64,000 nt of DNA from Streptomyces sp. NBC_01233 (GTDB lineage: Bacteria; Actinomycetota; Actinomycetes; Streptomycetales; Streptomycetaceae). The translations under genes and the position numbers were made by a program. The notes below the pieces were generated by a model. The model did no database searches. It saw only the letters and a list, made by a program, of their open reading frames with translations, and had not been told where the DNA came from. The stretch is taken from positions 4,627,501-4,691,500 of the forward strand of contig NZ_CP108514.1 in the NCBI RefSeq assembly GCF_035989305.1, read 5' to 3'. Positions 14,751 to 22,404 of this stretch are shown here, piece by piece (positions within the stretch are counted from its first letter, which is position 1; every line of letters starts with the position of its first letter).

Positions 14751-16366
14751 CACGCCGTACGGTCATCATCGCGCCGCCGCCGACCCCCAACGGGGACCTG
14801 CACACCGGGCACCTGGCGGGCCCGTACCTGGCCGGTGACGTGCACGCCCGCTACCTGCGGGCGTCCGGCCGCCCGGTGATCTTCACCAGCGGCACCGACG
14901 ACAGCCAGACCTACGTGGTGTCCAGCGCGGCGAAGGCGAGCCTGACGCCGGAGGAGCTGGCCCTGCGCTCCGCGACGCAGATCCGCGCCACCCTGGAGGC
15001 GGCGGGCATCTCCGTGGACGGCTTCGCCCCCTTCGACAAGGGGTACCGGCAGACCGTCATCGACTTCGTCACCGACCTCCACAACGACGGCGCGTTCCGG
15101 CTGAAGACCGTCCGCCTGCCGTACGTCGAGGCCACCGGCGAGTACCTCATGGAAGGCCTGGTCGCCGGCGACTGCCCGGTGTGCCTGGTGGAGAGCCGCG
15201 GCGGACTCTGCGAGTCCTGCGGACACCCCAACAACTTCGACGAGCTGCTGCGTCCGCGCTCCACCGTCGACCCGGGCGCCGTGGTCACGCACCGCGAGGC
15301 GCAGATCCTCGTGCTGCCGATGGAGGAGTACCGCGACCGCCTCGCCGACTACTACGTCCGGCACCGGGACGTGCTGCGGCCGCACACCGCGCAGCTGGTC
15401 CGCGAGGCGCTGGAGCGTCCGCTGCCGGACTTCCCGATCACCTACCCCACCGGCTGGGGCATCCCGGCGCCGTTCGTGGAGACGCCGGGCCAGGTCCTCA
15501 ACGCCTGGGCCGAGGGCATGGCCGCCTCGATGTACTGCACCTGGTACGCGGCCGAGCAGCTCGGTGAGCACACCGACCGCTACGACGAGCACTGGCTGTC
15601 CGAGCACGGCATCGACCTCGTGTACTTCCTCGGATTCGACAACGTCTACTTCTGGGGAATGACGCACCTGGCCCTGCTGATGGCGCACGGCGACCGGTAC
15701 GTCGAGCCCCACGCCATCGTGTCGAACGAGTTCTACGAACTGGAGAACCAGAAGTTCTCAACGAGTAAAGGCCACGTGGTCTGGGCCGCAGATCTGGTCG
15801 CCGAGGTGCCGCGCGACCTCGTGCGCTTCTACCTGGCGCTCACCGCGCCGGAGCACTCCCGGACGAACTTCAGCCGCGAGGCGCTCGACACCCTGGCGAG
15901 CTCCCGGCTGGTCCAGCCGTGGAACCGGCTCGCCGGCCGCCTGGAGGAGCTGCTCGCGGCCGTCCCGGCGGACGCGCCGCTCCCGGTGTCGCGGACCGGC
16001 GCCGATCACGCGGGCATCGTCGTCGAGCGCTTCCGCTCCCACTACGAGCTGGAGAGCTTCAGCCTCCACCGGGCCGCCGACCTGGTCGTCGTCCACCTCG
16101 ACCGGCTGCTGGGGCAGGCGGACCGGGTGGCGGCGGACGTGCCGACCGACCTCGGGGACCTGGTCCTCGCCGTCCGGACGCTGACGGCGTGCGCCGCTCC
16201 GCTGCTCGTCGACCTCGCCGCCCGTGCCGAGCGGGCCGGGGCCGATCTGGCCCTTCCGGCCGGCCCCTTCGCAGCCGCCCCCGTCGCTCCCCTGCGACTC
16301 CCCCTCCTGTCCACCGCGGTCGGGGCCTTCGAGTCCCTGGCCGAGCCGGTCGACATCCGAGCCTGA
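14747..16366 (+). CDS. Methionyl-tRNA-synthetase-like subunit of a split hydrazine synthetase
   Basis: 539 residues, class I aminoacyl-tRNA synthetase fold of the MetRS type. The HIGH motif is H19-T-G-H22 (GDLHTGH), the KMSKS loop is K336-FSTS-K341, and a zinc knuckle has C143-x2-C146 and C155-x2-C158. Place in the operon, between a cupin overlapping its start and the amine N-hydroxylase, marks it as the amino-acid-activating half of a hydrazine synthetase and not a housekeeping MetRS. The predicted reaction is ATP-dependent esterification of an amino acid (often Gly or Glu in known systems) onto the hydroxylamine of N6-hydroxylysine. Which amino acid is used cannot be read by eye. A duplicated, antibiotic-resistant MetRS is a less likely alternative. 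Confidence 0.88.
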   Translation: MTRRTVIIAPPPTPNGDLHTGHLAGPYLAGDVHARYLRASGRPVIFTSGTDDSQTYVVSSAAKASLTPEELALRSATQIRATLEAAGISVDGFAPFDKGYRQTVIDFVTDLHNDGAFRLKTVRLPYVEATGEYLMEGLVAGDCPVCLVESRGGLCESCGHPNNFDELLRPRSTVDPGAVVTHREAQILVLPMEEYRDRLADYYVRHRDVLRPHTAQLVREALERPLPDFPITYPTGWGIPAPFVETPGQVLNAWAEGMAASMYCTWYAAEQLGEHTDRYDEHWLSEHGIDLVYFLGFDNVYFWGMTHLALLMAHGDRYVEPHAIVSNEFYELENQKFSTSKGHVVWAADLVAEVPRDLVRFYLALTAPEHSRTNFSREALDTLASSRLVQPWNRLAGRLEELLAAVPADAPLPVSRTGADHAGIVVERFRSHYELESFSLHRAADLVVVHLDRLLGQADRVAADVPTDLGDLVLAVRTLTACAAPLLVDLAARAERAGADLALPAGPFAAAPVAPLRLPLLSTAVGAFESLAEPVDIRA

Positions 16367-16381
16367 CCTCCGAGGAGCACT

Positions 16382-17710
16382 GTGTCCACGATCGCCCCGC
16401 CCCGTCCCAATCGGGCAGAACGACTGCTCATCCCCGCGACCTTCATCACCAACCTGGGCAACGGCATCCAGCTCACCGCCGCCTCGTACCTGGTCTTCAC
16501 CGAGGCCAACACCATGCTCGCGGTCAGCTGGCTGATGATCGCCGTCACCATCCCGCAGGTGGCGCTCTCGCTGTTCTTCGGCAAGCTCGCCGACCGCTTC
16601 GACCGCCGGACCCTGGCCATGGTCTCCGACCTGGCCAGCGCCGCCGCCGCGATCGCCCTGCCGGTCTGGCTGGCCCTCGGCGGCAACCCCTCGACCGTCA
16701 GCTACGTCGCCAGCTTCGTCCTGTCGATCTCCGCGGCCCTCTTCTTCCCGGCCAGCAACGCCCTGATCAAGGAGCGCATCCCCGAGTCCCGGCTGGCCCA
16801 GTTCAACGGCAACGCCGAAATCGCCATCCAGGGCGGCACGCTCGCCTCGGCGGCCCTCGGCGGCTGGGTGATCGTCTGGGTCGGCACCACGTCGCTCTTC
16901 TACTTCAACGCGATCACGTTCCTGCTCTCCGCCGTCCTGCTGTTCTTCATCGGCCGTCGTCCGGCCGGCGAGGGCACCAGCGCCCCGGAGGCCGTGGCCA
17001 AGGCCGCTGCCGCTGCCGCCGCCCGTCTGACCGGTTCCCGCCCGCCGCTGGCCCGTCTCGCGGTGCTCTACATCATCGGCAACATCGTCATCATCGTCGG
17101 CAACAGCATCATGCTGGTCCTGGTCATCGAGGGCTTCAAGTCCAACGCCGGCTACCTCGGCATCGTCGACGCCCTGTTCGGCATCGGTGCGCTGTTCGCG
17201 GCCTGGGCCTTCAAGAAGATCAGTTCCAAGGCGACCGTGCTGAAGACGGCCCTGATCGGCTACCTCGCCTTCGCGGTGCTCCTGTCCTTGGAGTCCGTCC
17301 ACCTCTACGCGATGATGGCCGTCATCCCGTTCGCCGCCATCGCCTTCTGCGTGGCCCGCATCTCGGCCCGTACCGCCCTGATGAGCGCGGCGCCCGAGGA
17401 GCGCACGGGCTTCGTCTTCGGTGCCACCAACGCCTTCGGCCTCGCCGCCGGCACCACCGCCGTCGTCCTGATCTCGCTCCTGGTCGACTCCACCAACGTG
17501 AAGAACGGCTTCTACGCCCTCTCCGCCCTGGTCGTCGCCATCGCCACCATCACCGTCATCTCGCTCAGCAAGCACGACCGTGAGGTCGCCGCCGCCGCTG
17601 CCGCCGAGAAGTCCGAGGCCGTCGCCGAGGCCGCCGAGGCCGTCGAGCCCGCCGCCGAGGTCACCGAGCGCGCCGCCGAGGCCCGCGAGTCCGTCCCGGC
17701 CAAGGTCTGA
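16382..17710 (+). CDS. MFS transporter (copy 2)
   Basis: 442 residues, about 12 hydrophobic segments. The helix 2-3 loop reads FFGKLADRFDRRTLAM, a good MFS motif A. The last 45 residues are a charged Ala/Glu-rich tail, probably cytoplasmic. GTG 16382 follows GAGGAG. It lies 15 bases after the MetRS-like gene and 14 bases before the next ligase, so it is in the operon. Likely export of the product or an intermediate. It is not closely similar to the first MFS protein at 3452 by eye. Confidence 0.9.
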   Translation: MSTIAPPRPNRAERLLIPATFITNLGNGIQLTAASYLVFTEANTMLAVSWLMIAVTIPQVALSLFFGKLADRFDRRTLAMVSDLASAAAAIALPVWLALGGNPSTVSYVASFVLSISAALFFPASNALIKERIPESRLAQFNGNAEIAIQGGTLASAALGGWVIVWVGTTSLFYFNAITFLLSAVLLFFIGRRPAGEGTSAPEAVAKAAAAAAARLTGSRPPLARLAVLYIIGNIVIIVGNSIMLVLVIEGFKSNAGYLGIVDALFGIGALFAAWAFKKISSKATVLKTALIGYLAFAVLLSLESVHLYAMMAVIPFAAIAFCVARISARTALMSAAPEERTGFVFGATNAFGLAAGTTAVVLISLLVDSTNVKNGFYALSALVVAIATITVISLSKHDREVAAAAAAEKSEAVAEAAEAVEPAAEVTERAAEARESVPAKV

Positions 17711-17724
17711 GGGGGGAAGCAGAG

Positions 17725-18972
17725 ATGAAGCTGCTCGCCATCGAGGCCAGCCAGAACGCCACCTACTACATCTCCCGCTACCAGCAGGTCCAGGACCTCG
17801 GAGCAGAGGTCTACGTCCTCAACGGACTGGGCACCGAGGACTTCTGGGACGCGGAGCGCTACCGGATCGCCGGATCCAAGCACATCGAGGACATCGTCAC
17901 GGCCGCCAAGGTCTGGCACGGGGAGGAGGAGTTCGAGGGGGTCCTGACCTTCTCGGAGTCCGGGGTCGTCACGGTGGCGGTCGTCGCCGAGGCGCTCGGA
18001 CTGCCGAGCATCGGGTTCGAAGCGGCCCGGACCAGCCGCAACAAGCTGCTGATGCGCCAGGCGCACGAGCGCGGCAGCGCGGCGCACCCCGGCTTCCGCC
18101 ACGCCCCCGACATCGAGGCCGCGCTGGCCGCCGGCGAAGAGCTGGGCTACCCGCTGATCCTCAAGCCGACCCTGGGTGCGGCCAGCAACTTCGTCTTCAA
18201 GGTCGACGACGCCGAGGAGATGAAGGCCCGCTTCGCGGACGCCACCCTGGGCATCGAGACCATGACCTGGGCGCTGATGGAGGCGGACGGCCTGGACCTC
18301 GGCCCGAACGGGATCATCGTCGAGGGCTACCTCGACGGCCACGAGCACCTCATCGAGGCGCTGGCCTGGGACGACGAGGTGTACCTCGGCTCCATCGTGG
18401 ACCGGATCACCGTCGAGAGCGGGACCTTCGACGACGACGTCCACCACGCGCCGAGCTCCCTGACCCCCGAGCAGGTGGCCGCGGTCCACGAGGTGGTCCG
18501 GGACGCCGCCCACGCCCAGGGACTGCGCCGGTCCGTGCTGCACGCGGAGGTGAGGTTCCACCAGGGCAAGCCCTTCATCCTGGAGATCGCGATCCGCCCC
18601 GGCGGCGGCGGGCTCGACCACATGGCGCGGATCAGCGCGGGCCACGACCCCATCCGGTGCGTGGTGGACGTGGCCCGGGGCACCCGGCCCGACGTCTCGC
18701 ACTACTCGCCGACCTCGGTGCACACCGCCGCGATGTGCCTGATCAGCGGGGCGGGCACGGTCGAGTCGATCGAGGTGCCGCAGGACGTCCCGTCCTCCGT
18801 CTTCTTCCTCAAGATCACGGCCACTCCGGGGACCGTCATCAAGCGTCCGCCGGCGGGCAACAACATCCTCGGCTTCCTGGGCGCCACGGGCGAATCGCTG
18901 GAGGAGGCGCTGAGCACGGCCCACATCGTGGCCAGCCGCATCCGTACGGAGATGAGGCCCGAACATGGCTGA
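17725..18972 (+). CDS. ATP-grasp ligase (copy 3)
   Basis: 415 residues. The N-terminal part begins KLLAIEASQNATYY; the ATP-Lys region reads YPLILKPTLGAASNFV; the metal-binding strand is FILEIAIRPGGGG with E287 and R291. It shares the E-x-x-x-R-x-GGG variant with copy 2. ATG follows GGGGGAAGC. Its 3' end overlaps the second DDAH-like gene by eight bases. Likely forms an amide bond in assembling the product; the pairing with the DDAH-like enzyme hints that a citrulline- or ornithine-like unit may be one substrate, which is inference only. Confidence 0.88.
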   Translation: MKLLAIEASQNATYYISRYQQVQDLGAEVYVLNGLGTEDFWDAERYRIAGSKHIEDIVTAAKVWHGEEEFEGVLTFSESGVVTVAVVAEALGLPSIGFEAARTSRNKLLMRQAHERGSAAHPGFRHAPDIEAALAAGEELGYPLILKPTLGAASNFVFKVDDAEEMKARFADATLGIETMTWALMEADGLDLGPNGIIVEGYLDGHEHLIEALAWDDEVYLGSIVDRITVESGTFDDDVHHAPSSLTPEQVAAVHEVVRDAAHAQGLRRSVLHAEVRFHQGKPFILEIAIRPGGGGLDHMARISAGHDPIRCVVDVARGTRPDVSHYSPTSVHTAAMCLISGAGTVESIEVPQDVPSSVFFLKITATPGTVIKRPPAGNNILGFLGATGESLEEALSTAHIVASRIRTEMRPEHG

Positions 18973-19789
18973 GTCCCCGCGGCGCACGGCCACGAAGCGG
19001 CACTACCTGATGTGCCGGCCCACCCACTTCGAGGTGAGCTACGCAATCAACCCGTGGATGAACCCGGACAAGCCGATGGACGCCGGGCTGGCCCTGACCC
19101 AGTGGGAGCGGATCCGGGACCTCTACCTCGGCCTCGGCCACGAGGTCTCCGCCATCGACCCCGTCCCGGGCCTGCCGGACATGGTGTTCTCCGCGAACGG
19201 GGCCACCGTGGTCGACGGCAAGGTGCTGATCGCGAAGTTCCGCCACCAGGAGCGGGCGGCCGAGGCCGACGCCTACCGGGCCTGGTTCGAGGACCACGGC
19301 TACCCCGACATCAAGGTCCCGGAGTACATCAACGAGGGCGAGGGCGACTTCGCCCCCGCCGGCCGGCGGATCCTGGCCGGCGCGGGTTTCCGCAGCGACC
19401 CCGGCGCGCACGGGGAACTCCGTGACTTCTTCGGCCTGCCGGTGGTCGGCCTGGCCCTGACCGACCCCCGGTTCTACCACCTGGACACCGCGCTGTGCGT
19501 CCTCGACGACGACCTGGTGGCGTACTACCCCGCCGCCTTCTCCGAGGAGAGCCGGGACGTGCTGCGGGAGCTGTACCCGGACGCGGTCCTCGCCACCCGG
19601 GAGGATGCCGATGCCTTTGGCCTGAACGCGGTGAGCGACGGACTGAACGTGGTCGTGACGGAGACCGCCACCCACCTGATCGGTGAGCTGCGCGAGCGCG
19701 GCTTCGAGGTGCACGGCGTGGACATGTCCGAACTGCTGAAGGCCGGTGGCGCGGTCAAATGCATCACTCAGGAGATACGACGCCCGTGA
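18965..19789 (+). CDS. DDAH-like amidinohydrolase (copy 2)
   Basis: 274 residues, a clear paralogue of the protein at 11811-12677: YLMCRPTHFEVSYAINPWMN, LPDMVFSANGATVVDGK, NEGEGDF, catalytic His in FYHLDTALC, nucleophile C266 in GAVKCIT. It lies inside the hydrazine operon, eight bases overlapping the upstream ligase and four bases overlapping the next gene. Predicted to hydrolyse the guanidine of an arginine derivative to a urea-type or amine product. Two copies suggest either two substrates in one pathway or one biosynthetic and one catabolic or resistance role. Confidence 0.85.
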   Translation: MAESPRRTATKRHYLMCRPTHFEVSYAINPWMNPDKPMDAGLALTQWERIRDLYLGLGHEVSAIDPVPGLPDMVFSANGATVVDGKVLIAKFRHQERAAEADAYRAWFEDHGYPDIKVPEYINEGEGDFAPAGRRILAGAGFRSDPGAHGELRDFFGLPVVGLALTDPRFYHLDTALCVLDDDLVAYYPAAFSEESRDVLRELYPDAVLATREDADAFGLNAVSDGLNVVVTETATHLIGELRERGFEVHGVDMSELLKAGGAVKCITQEIRRP

Positions 19790-20121
19790 TCGATTACGAC
19801 GGCAGAAGTTTCCGCAACACCGGTTACCCGGCGGGCGAGGACGCCCCCGTCGGCCACTACCACCAGGAAGGCGACCTGCTCTGGGCCGACTTCGACGGAG
19901 GGCCCGTCCGCAGGGGTTCGCTGAACGGGCGCGTGGAGTCCGACGGGAACCTCGAATTCGCCTACACGATGGTCCTCGCCGACGGCGAGGTGGTCGCCGG
20001 GCGGTGCTGGAGCACCCCCGAATTCCTGGACGACGGACGGATCCGGCTCAACGAGCGCTGGGAGCGCTACGGAGCCCACTCGGACAGCGGTGAATCCGCA
20101 CTGGAGGAGGTAAGGACATGA
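19786..20121 (+). CDS. Small protein of the family annotated as N-acetylglutamate synthase
   Basis: 111 residues. It resembles a widespread family of about 110 residues often labelled 'N-acetylglutamate synthase' on weak grounds: IDYDGRSFRNT at the start, GHYHQEGDLLWADFDGG in the centre, STPEFLDDGRIRLNERW near the end. It has no recognisable GNAT acetyl-CoA loop. GTG 19786 overlaps the DDAH-like stop (GTGA) and has GGAG upstream. Its stop overlaps the next gene by four bases. True biochemical function is unknown; a small-molecule-binding beta barrel is possible. Confidence 0.75.
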   Translation: MIDYDGRSFRNTGYPAGEDAPVGHYHQEGDLLWADFDGGPVRRGSLNGRVESDGNLEFAYTMVLADGEVVAGRCWSTPEFLDDGRIRLNERWERYGAHSDSGESALEEVRT

Positions 20122-21896
20122 CCCCGCCCGCCACCCCGCTCCGCGGGGGCAGCGTGACCTGGGCCTGCACCAGCGGCTTCAGCCCGGTCTTCATCTTCCC
20201 GTTCACCCCGGGCGAGTACTACGGGGTGGCCAACCTGCACGAGTTCCAGACGCTCATGTACCGCCCGCTGTACTGGTACGGCACCGGCGGGCAGCCGACC
20301 GTCGACTACGAGCGCAGCCTCGCCGAGCCCCCCGAGTGGAGCGAGGACGGCCGCACGGCGACGATCACCGTCAAGCCGTACAAGTGGTCGAACGGCGAGA
20401 CGGTCGACGCCGACAACGTGATGCTGTGGATGCACCTCCTGGAGGCCGAGAAGGACAGCTTCGGCGGCTACACGCCGGGCTTCTTCCCGGACAACCTGAC
20501 CGGCTACGAGAAGGTCGCCGAGGACAAGGTCAGCTTCACCTTCGACCGCGCCTACTCGCACAACTGGGTGCTGATGAACCAGTTCAGCACCATCACCCCG
20601 CTGCCCAGGGCCTGGGACCGCACCGGCGACGACCGGCCGGCCGACGCCACGCACGACCCGGCCCAGGCCTCCGCGGTCTACGCCTATCTGCGGGCCTGTA
20701 ACGACGAGCGCAAGGGCTGGGACACCAGCCCCGTCTGGAGCGTGGTCAACGGGCCCTGGAGGCTGAGCAGTTACACCATCGACGGCACCTCGGGCGAATG
20801 CGTCCTGGTGCCCAACGAGAGCTACTCCGGCCCCAACAAGCCCTACCTGGACGAGTTCCGGCTGGTGCCCACCGACTCGGACACCGACCAGTACGAGATG
20901 CTCCGCCGGGGCCCCGAGGCCGTCGACGGCGTGCAGATCGGCTTCCTTCCCTTCGACGAGGTCACCGAGCCGGCCGAGGACCCGCAGCTCGGCGGGCCCA
21001 ACCCGCTCGGCGAGCACTACGACCTCGTGCCCCAGCTCACTTACAAGATCCATTACTTCCCGATCAACTTCAACAACCCGACGGTCGCCGGAAAGATCTT
21101 CAAGCAGCTCTACTTCCGCCAGGCACTGCAGTCCAGCCTCGACTCCCGGGGCGCCGTCCGCGACGTCTACAAGGGCTACGGCTACCCGACCACCGGGCCC
21201 ATCCCGGTCCTGCCCGACAGCCCGCTGCTCTCGCCCGCCGCGCACGAGGACCCGTACCCCTTCGACATCGACGCGGCCCGGCGCCTCCTGACCGAGAACG
21301 GCTGGGACACCAGCACCACCCCGGGTACGTGCGTCCGCGAGGGCACCGGCCCCGGCGAGGCGGGAGAGGGCATCCCGGCCGGCACCCCGCTGCGCTTCTC
21401 GATGCGGTACGCCAAGGGGCACGAGACCCTGACCGCGGTCATGCGCAAGTTCGCCGCCGACGCCGCACAGGCCGGCATCGAGATCGAGCTGACCGAGGTC
21501 GAGGCGAGCGTCCTGGTCCTGGAGGACACCACCTGCACCCCGGGCCCCGACAGCCCGTGCCTGTGGGAGTTCAGCGACTGGAACGGCGGCTGGGGTTACG
21601 GCCCCGGCTTCTACCCGACCGGAGAGGCCCTCTACTCGACCGGCTCCTCGGTCAACTTCGGCAGCTACAGCGACCCGAAGGCCGACGAACTCATCGCGCG
21701 CACGGTGGTCAGCGACGACCTGGAGGACCTCTACGCCTACCAGGACTACATCGCGCAGCAGGTCCCGGTCATCTGGATGCCCAACTTCCCCTTCCGTCTG
21801 CTGGAGGTCGCGAAGGACCTCCGGGGCGTGGCCCCGATCAACCCCTTCGGGCTGATCAATCCCGAGGACTGGCACTACGTCGGCGAGGTGCTGTGA
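20118..21896 (+). CDS. Family 5 solute-binding protein without an export signal
   Basis: 592 residues, similar to the oligopeptide/nickel-type periplasmic binding proteins (SBP_bac_5): GGSVTWACTSGFSP at the start, LMYRPLYWY, WSNGETVDADNVML, a long central lobe and PVIWMPNFPF near the end. The protein begins MTPPATPLRGG with no hydrophobic signal segment and no lipobox, and no ABC permease or ATPase is nearby. ATG 20118 overlaps the upstream stop by four bases, and no upstream start could add a signal peptide because the previous gene occupies that space. It is probably cytoplasmic and may bind or shuttle a peptide-like intermediate. Function unknown. Confidence 0.85.
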   Translation: MTPPATPLRGGSVTWACTSGFSPVFIFPFTPGEYYGVANLHEFQTLMYRPLYWYGTGGQPTVDYERSLAEPPEWSEDGRTATITVKPYKWSNGETVDADNVMLWMHLLEAEKDSFGGYTPGFFPDNLTGYEKVAEDKVSFTFDRAYSHNWVLMNQFSTITPLPRAWDRTGDDRPADATHDPAQASAVYAYLRACNDERKGWDTSPVWSVVNGPWRLSSYTIDGTSGECVLVPNESYSGPNKPYLDEFRLVPTDSDTDQYEMLRRGPEAVDGVQIGFLPFDEVTEPAEDPQLGGPNPLGEHYDLVPQLTYKIHYFPINFNNPTVAGKIFKQLYFRQALQSSLDSRGAVRDVYKGYGYPTTGPIPVLPDSPLLSPAAHEDPYPFDIDAARRLLTENGWDTSTTPGTCVREGTGPGEAGEGIPAGTPLRFSMRYAKGHETLTAVMRKFAADAAQAGIEIELTEVEASVLVLEDTTCTPGPDSPCLWEFSDWNGGWGYGPGFYPTGEALYSTGSSVNFGSYSDPKADELIARTVVSDDLEDLYAYQDYIAQQVPVIWMPNFPFRLLEVAKDLRGVAPINPFGLINPEDWHYVGEVL

Positions 21897-22399
21897 TGTA
21901 CCAGAGGCTGATCGACCACCTCGACGGGCACCGGGCCCGCTACCGGCTGATCGACCACCCGGCCGAGGGCCGCACGGACCTGGCGAGCGTGCTGCGCGGC
22001 CACCCGCTGGAGCAGGCCGCGAAGTGCATCGTCGTCCGGGTGAGCATCACCAAACGGGTCGGCAAGTACGTGCTCGCGGTGGTGCCCGGTGACCGGCAGG
22101 TCGACCTGGAGGCGGTCGGCTCGCTGTTCGGCGGCGGCCGGACGGCCTTCGCCACGCCGGAGATGGCCGAGCGGCTGGCCGGCAGCGTCTGCGGCACGGT
22201 GATGCCGCTGAGCTTCCACCCCGATCTGCACCTCGTCGTCGACGAGGGCCTGATCCTCACCGAAGAGATCTACTTCAACGCGGCCCGCCTGGACCGCTCC
22301 GTGGCCCTGTCCACCCCCGACTACCTGGCCATCGCGCAGCCCCAGCTGGCGGCGATCGCGACGGCCGGCGACCGGGTCCTGACCCACTCCGCGAGGTGA
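21896..22399 (+). CDS. YbaK/ProX-type aminoacyl-deacylase domain protein
   Basis: 167 residues, YbaK/prolyl-tRNA-synthetase-associated fold: the conserved Lys is K43 in EQAAKCIVVRV, followed by KYVLAVVPGDRQVDLEAV and a GTVMPLSFHPDL...VDEGLI segment. Known members hydrolyse mischarged aminoacyl-tRNA in trans. In this operon a MetRS-like enzyme makes aminoacyl esters, so a proof-reading or ester-handling role for wrongly activated intermediates is plausible; editing of a toxic amino acid made by the cluster is the other option. ATG 21896 shares one base with the upstream stop. Confidence 0.87.
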   Translation: MYQRLIDHLDGHRARYRLIDHPAEGRTDLASVLRGHPLEQAAKCIVVRVSITKRVGKYVLAVVPGDRQVDLEAVGSLFGGGRTAFATPEMAERLAGSVCGTVMPLSFHPDLHLVVDEGLILTEEIYFNAARLDRSVALSTPDYLAIAQPQLAAIATAGDRVLTHSAR

Positions 22400-22404
22400 A
22401 CGAC

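Noticed and set aside
14747..16366. Housekeeping or antibiotic-resistant methionyl-tRNA synthetase
   Set aside because: Overlaps a cupin gene and sits directly after an amine N-hydroxylase, the known hydrazine synthetase context; the KMSKS loop is KFSTS.
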